Part shown: piece by piece, positions 8,055 to 15,318 of the stretch
How the letters are laid out: each line of letters starts with the position of its first letter
Numbering within the stretch: position 1 is the stretch's first letter
Origin: Lachnospiraceae bacterium
GTDB lineage: Bacteria; Bacillota; Clostridia; Lachnospirales; Lachnospiraceae
DNA length: 64,000 nt
Direction: 5' to 3'
Assembly (NCBI GenBank): GCA_902362715.1
Contig: CABIXN010000007.1
Coordinates: 82,168 to 146,167, forward strand
The notes under the pieces: model-generated
Seen by the model: only the letters and a program-made list of their open reading frames with translations
What the model was told of the DNA's origin: nothing
The model's database searches: none
Position numbers and translations under genes: made by a program

Positions 8055-8939
8055 ATGTCTTTAAATTATGATTATTATCATATCTTTTATCATGTTGCTG
8101 AAAATAAAAGTCTGACTGCAGCAGCAAATCAGCTGTTTCTTTCCCAATCTACAGTCAGCCGTTCTATACAGAATCTGGAGCACGAACTAGGATGCACGCT
8201 TTTACTGCGTTCAAAGCAGGGCATTTCACTGACAGAAGAAGGAAGTTTCCTATACGATTATGTCAAAAAAGCCTTTGCTTATATTTCTTATGCAGAAAAC
8301 CACCTGCATAATATACAGAAGTTAAACAGCGGCTTCCTGCGCATTGGTGCCACAGAACTGACACTACAGTATTTTCTGCTCTCCCATCTTGAGACCTTTG
8401 AAGCAAAGTATCCCGGTATCCATATGGAGCTTTCCTTCCAAATTCCAAAGGAAGCCTTTCAGCTTTTAAATTCGGGACTTCTTGATATTGCGATTCTGAC
8501 AACCCCATTTTCAGAGAATGATTCCATACAAAAATATCCTCTGATGAATTTTAGTGATATTTTAATTGCCAGTCCCCAATACGAACATCTAAAACATAAG
8601 GTTCTGGATTTTTCTCAGCTGCAAAACGAACCTTTTATTGTCATGGAACATGGTACCAGCGCACGTCTTTACATTGACGAGGTCTGTTCCTCACTGGATA
8701 TCACCTATTTTCCCAAATATGAGGTTGGTTCCATGCCCCTTATTGTTTCTATGGTGGAACGAAACCTTGGTATCGGCTTTGTCCCGGAAATCTTCGTACA
8801 TGAGAAATTGAAAAAAGGGAAACTGATACAACTGCAATTAAAAACACCTCTGCCAAGCCGCCAGATCTGCGCTTTTACCAGTAAGGCATTTCCGGTTCAC
8901 TCAGTCAGAGATGTTTTTTTAAAACAACTCTGCAAATAG
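8055..8939 (+). CDS. LysR family transcriptional regulator
   Basis: The 294-aa product has an N-terminal winged helix (NKSLTAAANQLFLSQSTVSRSIQNLE, about 19-44) and a C-terminal periplasmic-binding-protein-like effector domain. GGAGG lies 6 nt before the ATG. It is divergent from ackA and convergent with the sufE-like gene, whose stop is only 2 bp away with no visible terminator between. The effector and targets are unknown; ackA, across the shared upstream region, is the positional candidate. Confidence 0.92.
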   Translation: MSLNYDYYHIFYHVAENKSLTAAANQLFLSQSTVSRSIQNLEHELGCTLLLRSKQGISLTEEGSFLYDYVKKAFAYISYAENHLHNIQKLNSGFLRIGATELTLQYFLLSHLETFEAKYPGIHMELSFQIPKEAFQLLNSGLLDIAILTTPFSENDSIQKYPLMNFSDILIASPQYEHLKHKVLDFSQLQNEPFIVMEHGTSARLYIDEVCSSLDITYFPKYEVGSMPLIVSMVERNLGIGFVPEIFVHEKLKKGKLIQLQLKTPLPSRQICAFTSKAFPVHSVRDVFLKQLCK

Positions 8940-8941
8940 TA

Positions 8942-9385
8942 CTATTCACAACTATCTGCAAATTTTTTTATTTTCCTTATAATCAGCTGCATTCCTTTAT
9001 AGCGGTCTGTAGAAATCTGCCGGGCAATGTCCGTTTTATCCATAAAAGTAATATCAGCCCGGCGGACTTCTTCTGGCGTTCGATGATGAAACAGTGCAGT
9101 GATTACACCAACAATCCCCTTCACAATAAGACTTTCACTGTCCGCCCGGACTGATATTTTTCCGTTTTCATACCCCAGCACCAGCCATAATTTTGCCTGG
9201 CAGCTATGTATTCTATTTTCCTCAGTCCGCTCTGTTTCGTATAGTTTTTCCATATCAGAGGTTAACTCTAACAGCGCCTGATACTGAATCAGCCAGTCTT
9301 CCAGTTCATTAAACTCCTGTATAAACTCCTGTTCTTCTTCTGCGATTGTCCTGACTTTTTTCTCCTCTGCCATTGCTGTACTCAT
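8942..9385 (-). CDS. SufE family sulfur-acceptor protein
   Basis: SufE proteins take persulfide sulfur from a cysteine desulfurase for Fe-S cluster assembly. The corrected 147-aa product has the SufE core with the acceptor cysteine in HSCQAKLWLVLGY (Cys62) and the helix VKGIVGVITALFHHRTPEEV. The start at 9385 is set by GGGAGG upstream; the open frame to 9439 lacks a ribosome site. One base separates it from the preceding small gene, so it is the last gene of a tight operon. No SufS is nearby, so its desulfurase partner must be encoded elsewhere. Confidence 0.82.
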   Translation of the reverse strand: MSTAMAEEKKVRTIAEEEQEFIQEFNELEDWLIQYQALLELTSDMEKLYETERTEENRIHSCQAKLWLVLGYENGKISVRADSESLIVKGIVGVITALFHHRTPEEVRRADITFMDKTDIARQISTDRYKGMQLIIRKIKKFADSCE

Positions 9386-9386
9386 A

Positions 9387-9797
9387 TTACTGCCTCCCTG
9401 CCTCAAACACTGCTCTGGCAATATCCTGTGTCGTTTCAAAATATGCTGTCTTTTCTACAGGAAAAGTGATGCCAAACCCTTTCTGAATCGCCATATACAA
9501 AAGTATTTTCTTATTCATGGAAGAAGTAACTCCGTCGCAGGAAGCCGCACTGTCAGCTTTAAAAGCATCCTGTTTTTCCAGCTGGACAGCCTTTGCCACA
9601 CTCAGTTCAGAAAGTTCTGAAATATCATAAATTCCCTGTGCAGTCTCATGCAGAAGATATTTATACAGTATAAACTGATATAAATCCTCATGGAGCAGTT
9701 CCGGGGTATGGTAGACTGTCCGCTGCATCTTTTCCAGAAGTGCAGCGGCAGCCTGACGGCTTTGTAATAATGTTTTATTTACTTTCAGGATACTCAT
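9387..9797 (-). CDS. Small protein with acyl-carrier-like C-terminus, unknown function
   Basis: The 136-aa product is not recognised with certainty. The N-terminal half is helical and mixed. Residues about 93-133 (SMNKKILLYMAIQKGFGITF, then ETTQDIARAVFEAG) resemble helices II-III of acyl carrier proteins (compare the FGIEIP region of acpP in this window). The modification-site DSL motif is not conserved and Cys87 lies near where it would be. It overlaps the upstream isomerase-like gene by 4 nt (ATGA) and is 1 nt from sufE, so the three are almost certainly cotranslated. ACP/desulfurase/SufE cooperation is conceivable but speculative. Confidence 0.6.
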   Translation of the reverse strand: MSILKVNKTLLQSRQAAAALLEKMQRTVYHTPELLHEDLYQFILYKYLLHETAQGIYDISELSELSVAKAVQLEKQDAFKADSAASCDGVTSSMNKKILLYMAIQKGFGITFPVEKTAYFETTQDIARAVFEAGRQ

Positions 9798-11329
9798 GCG
9801 GTAACGACTTCCAGACCATATGCCTTGCCAAGCATAATCAGTTCTTTTGTATAATCACCGTACACAAGCGGACAATGATTTCCAAAATTAATTTGTTTAT
9901 AGAAGAAATCTTCCTGGTCTTCTACTGTAAAAAATACTCCCTGATCACAATTCATTCTATCATAACCAGCCCCTCCACAAATCGTTGCTTTTGCCACAAA
10001 TAATTGATTACCATCCGGCGAAATTTTTGCCAGTGTAATTTCCTGTCCATTATCCTGGCCAAAATCATAACGGAACGTTGCACCGAATCCGCCGTGTGCA
10101 AATGGTGCAATACCATAAGATCCTGTCTTAGCTGAAAGACCTTTTAACTTTCTGTTTGGCGTAGAATGGAAGGACAAATAAAGATTTGCCCGATCTGCAT
10201 CTTTGATATTTTGAATATCATCTTCTCCTATATTCTGCAAAGTAACCATTTTGCCGTCTTCATCATAATATACACAATTGGTATTTCCCATATATGGTGC
10301 TTTTCCGGACAGGTTTGTCAGCATTACCATAGTTACCAGCGAATTGATATCAAATTCACATGCAGAAGGAATACCCTGTTCATTATTTAATGAGTGTGTC
10401 AGACAAAATGTAATCTGTTCTTCATTCATTCTTCTTGTAGAACAGATATCCGGACATGGAATAGTAAACGCATTACAATCATTAAATTCCATGAGTTTCT
10501 GAACGGTTACATATGCTACTACAGATTTTTTCAGTTTCTCCCTTTCCATTTTATTAAACTGAGCGCCTGCAATTAATTCATCTGTTATCTTTTCTACCAG
10601 CACCATATCTTCTTCATTAATATTAAGAGCTTTTCTTCCCGGAAGCGTTGGATTTGTGGTAGGATCCACCATATGTGTCTGATCAATTAACTCATGGGCA
10701 TTTATATTTCGGAACCGAATTCCGAACTTATCTGCAATTTCATTGATATTTACAAATGTATCCGGCGTACTGAAAGATGTTGTAGAATTGAATCTGGACG
10801 CAAGCAGTACTCTTGTCTCTGCCAAAGCTTTTTTAGCACGCATTACCCGCAGATGGGTCCGCAGATCGTCCCATGTACGATAAGAGTATGATTCAAGCCC
10901 TCTGGCCCGAACAGCGGCTGTATTCAATGCCGGACCACAGCATTGCTGAGGTGCAACTCCCATAGGTTTCTTATAACGCTGTGCAAACTCCAGATATAGA
11001 TCTCCTCTTCCGATTCCGGTAGAAAAAATAAAAAAATCTACCTGTTCAATATCCTCTGCCATCTTTAAAAACATATCTTCCTTCGTTACAAACCAGTCAT
11101 CTCTTTCCACATAAATAGGATCAAGAATCTCAATCCCATCCATTGTAATATTTTTCGAAATATTATTTTTGAACTTTTTATAAAGTTCCTGAGCCATCAT
11201 AACCTCATATGACTTTTCCAGCTGCTCTCCTTTTCCAAATCTGCATGGCCCTTCATATGAATATTCATGAATAATTGCCAGAAATACTGGCCGAACCCGC
11301 AACACTACATCTACACTTTTCTTAATCAT
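9794..11329 (-). CDS. L-fucose-isomerase-like protein (COG2407-type)
   Basis: The 511-aa product has the fucose/arabinose isomerase fold. The metal-binding Glu lies in SACEFDINSL (E325) and the C-terminal catalytic-type His in NFGNHCPLVYGDYTKEL (H485). The second metal ligand, an Asp in true isomerases, appears to be Asn in MGNTN (about 349-351). That alignment is by eye. No fucose kinase, aldolase or transporter is near; instead it leads an operon with an ACP-like protein and SufE. It may not be a sugar isomerase. A promoter at 11366-11395 drives it. Confidence 0.75.
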   Translation of the reverse strand: MIKKSVDVVLRVRPVFLAIIHEYSYEGPCRFGKGEQLEKSYEVMMAQELYKKFKNNISKNITMDGIEILDPIYVERDDWFVTKEDMFLKMAEDIEQVDFFIFSTGIGRGDLYLEFAQRYKKPMGVAPQQCCGPALNTAAVRARGLESYSYRTWDDLRTHLRVMRAKKALAETRVLLASRFNSTTSFSTPDTFVNINEIADKFGIRFRNINAHELIDQTHMVDPTTNPTLPGRKALNINEEDMVLVEKITDELIAGAQFNKMEREKLKKSVVAYVTVQKLMEFNDCNAFTIPCPDICSTRRMNEEQITFCLTHSLNNEQGIPSACEFDINSLVTMVMLTNLSGKAPYMGNTNCVYYDEDGKMVTLQNIGEDDIQNIKDADRANLYLSFHSTPNRKLKGLSAKTGSYGIAPFAHGGFGATFRYDFGQDNGQEITLAKISPDGNQLFVAKATICGGAGYDRMNCDQGVFFTVEDQEDFFYKQINFGNHCPLVYGDYTKELIMLGKAYGLEVVTA

Positions 11330-11365
11330 TGGTAAATACCTCCTGCTTTATGTTTTATGGATTTT

Positions 11366-11395
11366 ATTATATCTGATACTCACTTCTTCTACCAA
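11366..11395 (-). promoter_or_regulatory. Putative promoter of the isomerase-like/sufE operon
   Basis: On the minus strand, -35 TTGGTA (11390-11395), an 18-bp spacer and -10 TATAAT (11366-11371) lie 37 bp before the start codon and just downstream of a hairpin that may end the preceding gene. Confidence 0.5.
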
Positions 11396-11408
11396 ATGCA
11401 TAAATGAA

Positions 11409-11436
11409 GGGATCCATGCAATTAAGCATAGATCCC
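11409..11436 (-). terminator. Hairpin after the MetE-like gene
   Basis: The stem GGGATCCATGC / GCATAGATCCC (one mismatch, 6-nt loop) lies 24 nt downstream of the YxjG-like stop. It has no long U-tract, so termination may be partial and some readthrough into the isomerase-like operon is possible. Confidence 0.5.
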
Positions 11437-11459
11437 GCAGACCAGCAATATTTGCAGCA

Positions 11460-12584
11460 TTAACTCCAGACTTTCTCTGCAATACTTTTGACCAGTTCTA
11501 CCTTTCTCCACTGTTCCTCTTCTGTGAGAAGATTCCCTTCTTCGGTAGATGAAAAACCGCACTGAGGACTGATACACAGCTGTTTTAACGGAACATATTG
11601 CTGTGCTTTGCAGATTTTTTCCACAATTTCCTGTTCACATTCCAGCTTCGGATCTTTGGATGTAACAAGTCCAAGAACCACCTTCTGATTTCTTATAAAG
11701 CGGAGAGGTGCAAAATCTCCTGCCCGGTCAGAATCATATTCCAGGAAAAAACCATCCACATGACAGCCCCCAAATAAAATTTCAGCTACCGGCTCATAAC
11801 CGCCGCTGGAAAACCAGGTAGATCTGAAATTTCCTCTGCAGACATGCATTGTAATCACCATATCATCCGGTTTTACTTCCAGAATGCGATTCAGCATATC
11901 TACATATTTTTGCGCAGTCACATCCAGATCCAAACCGCGTTCTGCATATGCCTCGCGTTTGCTCAAATCACAAAACTCTCCCCATGAAGTATCATCAAAC
12001 TGCAGATAACGACATCCCGCCGCATAAAATGCCTGAACAGCATCCTGATAGGCCGCTGCAATATCCGCAAACAGGACGTCTTCCTCCCGGTATCTCTCAA
12101 GAGGCTTGTAATTCTCTTCTCTGACACAACACATTAAATGGAGCATTGACGGAGACGGTATTGTTTGTTTTACAACAGTATTCCCGGCCACAGACTTCAT
12201 GAATTTAAAATCTTCTAAAAACGGATGCCGGCCAAACCCAATTTTCCCTGTTATTTTAACAGTAGCAGGTTTTGGCTGTTCTCCTTGAAACTCTACAGAC
12301 CAGTGTTCTGCGCCAATTTCTGCAACACCTTCTAATGCTGCAAAAAAATCCAGATGCCAGTAGCGCCTTCTGAACTCACCATCCGTCACAGCCGGCAGAC
12401 CTGCTTCTTTTTCCTTCATGACCAGTTCTCTGACTGCTTCATTTTCAACCGCTGTCAAATCCTTTTTCTTTATTTCTCCTTTTGAAAACTTCTCTCTTGC
12501 TTTCTTCAGCTTATCCGGTCTCAAAAAACTTCCCACCACTTCAAAAGGATATGGTGCTTTTTCCATATTCATATAATTGCTCAT
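11460..12584 (-). CDS. Cobalamin-independent methionine synthase-like protein (YxjG/YxjH type)
   Basis: This is a MetE C-terminal-domain homologue of 374 aa, expected to methylate homocysteine or a related thiol with zinc. Likely zinc ligands are H247 and C249 (MHVCRGNF), E282 (FFLEYD) and C342 (SPQCGFSS). VTDGEFRR and FDDTSWGEF are family motifs. The ATG at 12584 has AGGAGG 7 nt upstream; the longer frame from 12602 overlaps that site. The methyl donor cannot be inferred. A LysR gene lies upstream on the same strand, and a sulfur-handling operon lies downstream. Confidence 0.88.
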   Translation of the reverse strand: MSNYMNMEKAPYPFEVVGSFLRPDKLKKAREKFSKGEIKKKDLTAVENEAVRELVMKEKEAGLPAVTDGEFRRRYWHLDFFAALEGVAEIGAEHWSVEFQGEQPKPATVKITGKIGFGRHPFLEDFKFMKSVAGNTVVKQTIPSPSMLHLMCCVREENYKPLERYREEDVLFADIAAAYQDAVQAFYAAGCRYLQFDDTSWGEFCDLSKREAYAERGLDLDVTAQKYVDMLNRILEVKPDDMVITMHVCRGNFRSTWFSSGGYEPVAEILFGGCHVDGFFLEYDSDRAGDFAPLRFIRNQKVVLGLVTSKDPKLECEQEIVEKICKAQQYVPLKQLCISPQCGFSSTEEGNLLTEEEQWRKVELVKSIAEKVWS

Positions 12585-12663
12585 TGCGAATCCTCCTTGC
12601 ATTTCTCAGGTTACTTTAACATAAGAGGATTACTATGCGTTAATACAAATAATCAATCGCCAT

Positions 12664-13569
12664 CTATAGAAAAAAACTATATTTATTCAAATGTTCAAGA
12701 TAACGTTTCGCAGTTTCACTCAAGGGCATTTCAGCAGCATGAATATAGCCGATTTCCATTTTCTCTTCACGGGCCAGCGGAACAGATACAATTTCCGTTC
12801 CATTCAAATCGCTGCTTAAAATCCCGGAACAAATAGTATAACCATTCAAACCAATCAGCAAATTAAACAGCGTAGCACGGTCTGTTACAACAATACTTTT
12901 AGGACTTTCTTCTGTACTGTACGGCTCTTCCGCAAAATAAAAAGAGTTATTGATTCCCTGCTCATATGTCAGTCTGGGATAATCCTGCAAATCAGCCATC
13001 GCCACTTTCTCCTTCCCGGCCAGGGGATTTTTTCTGCTGACAAATACATGAGGTCTTGCCAAAAACAGCGGAACAAATGAAAGCTCTGCCTTCTCAAACA
13101 TCCGCATCATAACATCATGATTAAAATCATTCAGAAACAAAATTCCAAGTTCACTCCTTTTCGTACGCACATCCTCAATTATATCAAATGTCTTTGACTC
13201 TCTCAGGGAAAATTCATACTTGTTTTTTCCGTATTCTTTTATCAGTTCCACAAATGCATTTACAACAAATGCATAATGCTGGGCCGATATAGCAAAAACT
13301 CTGCGCACAGGAGTTCCTTTTTTGTATTTCTGCTCCAGAAGCTGAGCCTGTTCTACTACCTGGCGGGCATAAGCCAGAAACCTTGTTCCTTCTTCTGACA
13401 GATAAACCCCTCTGTTATTACGGCAAAATATTGTAATCCCCATTTCTTTTTCCAGATCCGTTACAGCCTTAGAAAGACTTGGCTGAGTAATAAATAACTT
13501 TTGTGCTGCGCCGCTGATGGAACCGGACTGCACAATCTGGATCACGTATTTTAACTGCTGTAATGTCAT
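12664..13569 (-). CDS. LysR family transcriptional regulator
   Basis: The 301-aa product has an N-terminal HTH (GSISGAAQKLFITQPSLSKAVTDLEKEMG, about 15-43) followed by an effector-binding domain. It lies 79 bp upstream of the MetE-like gene in the same orientation, so it may be cotranscribed with and regulate that gene. By analogy with LysR regulators of methionine and cysteine genes it could sense a sulfur metabolite; this is inference. Confidence 0.92.
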   Translation of the reverse strand: MTLQQLKYVIQIVQSGSISGAAQKLFITQPSLSKAVTDLEKEMGITIFCRNNRGVYLSEEGTRFLAYARQVVEQAQLLEQKYKKGTPVRRVFAISAQHYAFVVNAFVELIKEYGKNKYEFSLRESKTFDIIEDVRTKRSELGILFLNDFNHDVMMRMFEKAELSFVPLFLARPHVFVSRKNPLAGKEKVAMADLQDYPRLTYEQGINNSFYFAEEPYSTEESPKSIVVTDRATLFNLLIGLNGYTICSGILSSDLNGTEIVSVPLAREEKMEIGYIHAAEMPLSETAKRYLEHLNKYSFFL

Positions 13570-13718
13570 AACCGCTCCTTTTTATCTTTTTTATTTCTGC
13601 TTATTTATAAAACGATAGTACACAAACCTTTCAAATTCTGCAATTACAAATTTTCTTGTACTGCCGCGGCCTCCGTGTTATGATTTCTGAAATATAAGAA
13701 TTCAATCAGGAGACTTTT

Positions 13719-14966
13719 ATGAATATTACAGGAATTATTGCTGAATACAATCCATTCCATAACGGACATGCATATCACATAGAAGAAACCAGAAAACAAA
13801 CTCAGGCAGACTATATTATCGCCATCATCAGCGGTAATTTTGTGCAGAGAGGCGCACCCGCCGCTGCAGACAAATATCTTAGAACACGGCTGGCTCTCCT
13901 TGGAGGCGCAGATCTTGTTCTGGAACTGCCTGTTTTCGGAGCTGTTTCAAGCGCTGAAACATTTGCAAAAAGCGGCATTCATATTCTGGACAGGCTAAAC
14001 TGTGTTACACATATCAGTTTTGGCGCAGAGTCCCCGGATACAGACCGGCTCTTTTCTCTGGCCGCATTATTTGCAGGGGAGCCGGCTCCCTACCGCGAAC
14101 TTCTCTCCTCTTATTTAAAAGAAGGACTTTCCTTCCCGGCGGCCCGGCAGGCTGCGGCAGTGAAATATCTGCATCTTGATGCAGACCCCTCTGCTTTAAA
14201 TCTGCCCAACAACATTCTCGGCATCGAATATTTAAAAGCTCTCATGCAGTCTGACTCTGATTTAATTCCATGTATCATCCCCCGTCAGGGCAGCAGCTAC
14301 CACGATACGGATATCCACAGAGGGTTTTCCTCCGCCACCGCCCTGCGGAAAGCTATTTTCGCCTCCAAGGAGCTCTCCGTCACAGCCGATTCACTGTGTA
14401 ATCTTAAAAACCAGATGCCGGATGCCTGCTATCAAGCAGTAAAAGACTGGGCCGCTCATAATTTCTTTCTGCAGGAAGATGATTTTTCCAGCCTCCTTCA
14501 TTATAAGCTGCTTCTAAATAACGGACGATACGCAGAATTTGGCGAAGGTTCTTTACAGCTTTTTGGCAGAATCAAACACACACTGGAACAATTTAGAAGT
14601 TTTTCTCAATTCTGCAGTATCCTGAAAACCAAAGACCGCACTTACACTTCCATTGCCAGATATTTGATTCACCTGCTTCTTGGCATAACGGGGGAGAGTC
14701 TCTGTCTTTTTCAGAAATATGACTGCGCGCCTTATGTAAGGATACTGGGATTTAAAAAATCTGCAGCGCCCCTTTTAACTTTGCTAAAGCAAAGCAGCAT
14801 TCCGGTAATCAGCAGATTATCTTCTGATTATCAGGATTTATCTGATGAAAGAAAACAGCTTCTTGAGCTTGAGATCCGCAGCGCTCACATTTACAACAGC
14901 ATTCAGACCGGTAAAACGGGATACCCTGTAAAAAATGAATTTCGCCGGTCCCTTATCATACTTTAA
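13719..14966 (+). CDS. tmcAL: tRNA(Met) cytidine acetate ligase (TmcAL/YlbM)
   Basis: TmcAL forms N4-acetylcytidine at the wobble position of elongator tRNA-Met from acetate and ATP. The 415-aa product starts MNITGIIAEYNPFHNGHAYH. The HNGH motif (14-17) and ISGNFVQRGAPA are the nucleotidyltransferase-fold signatures, and LPNNILGIEYLKAL is also typical. It is divergent from a LysR gene, has a ribosome site (AGGAG), and ends in a strong terminator. Confidence 0.93.
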   Translation: MNITGIIAEYNPFHNGHAYHIEETRKQTQADYIIAIISGNFVQRGAPAAADKYLRTRLALLGGADLVLELPVFGAVSSAETFAKSGIHILDRLNCVTHISFGAESPDTDRLFSLAALFAGEPAPYRELLSSYLKEGLSFPAARQAAAVKYLHLDADPSALNLPNNILGIEYLKALMQSDSDLIPCIIPRQGSSYHDTDIHRGFSSATALRKAIFASKELSVTADSLCNLKNQMPDACYQAVKDWAAHNFFLQEDDFSSLLHYKLLLNNGRYAEFGEGSLQLFGRIKHTLEQFRSFSQFCSILKTKDRTYTSIARYLIHLLLGITGESLCLFQKYDCAPYVRILGFKKSAAPLLTLLKQSSIPVISRLSSDYQDLSDERKQLLELEIRSAHIYNSIQTGKTGYPVKNEFRRSLIIL

Positions 14967-14992
14967 ACGCCAGATCTGCAGATAATTTTTTT

Positions 14993-15029
14993 GCTGCCCC
15001 AAAATATATTTGCGGGGCAGCATTTTTTC
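14993..15029 (+). terminator. Terminator of tmcAL
   Basis: The perfect 8-bp stem GCTGCCCC / GGGGCAGC has a 13-nt AT-rich loop and is followed by ATTTTTTCG. It lies 27 nt after the tmcAL stop. Confidence 0.9.
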
Positions 15030-15182
15030 GTACACTCTTCATTTTGAGCCGTGTTTTGACGGTATACCTGTCATTTTATTAGCAAAAATGAATTATTTTG
15101 TTTTAAATCCTGCATTTTTATTTGTCTTTTTCTTAACAAAGTCTATTTCTGCGTTATTTTTTGCATAATATAGAATTTTCAC

Positions 15183-15211
15183 TTGCAGTATTTTGAACTT
15201 TCCAATATAAT
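15183..15211 (+). promoter_or_regulatory. Putative pyc promoter
   Basis: The -35 TTGCAG (15183-15188), a 17-bp spacer and -10 TATAAT (15206-15211) predict a 5' leader of about 100 nt before pyc. Confidence 0.65.
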
Positions 15212-15214
15212 TGT

Positions 15215-15292
15215 GTCATGCGGTCATTTGTCCGCGTGACGCAAAATAAATCTGAGGGGATTTATTTTCCCAGATGCCTGATACCAGGCATC
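15215..15292 (+). promoter_or_regulatory. Structured 5' leader of pyc
   Basis: The leader holds two hairpins. One is GTCATGCGG / CCGCGTGAC with an 8-nt loop (15215-15240, one T.G pair). The other is GATGCCTG / CAGGCATC with a 4-nt loop (about 15273-15292). Neither is followed by a U-tract and no known riboswitch class was recognised. They may affect RNA stability or translation of pyc. Confidence 0.45.
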
Positions 15293-15318
15293 CGAAAATG
15301 AGTGAGGAGTCTAATTGA

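Noticed and set aside
13719..14966. Pantothenate synthetase or other HIGH-type nucleotidyltransferase
   Set aside because: The HNGH loop is shared by several families, but the NPFHNGH start, SGNFVQRG motif and 415-aa length fit TmcAL.
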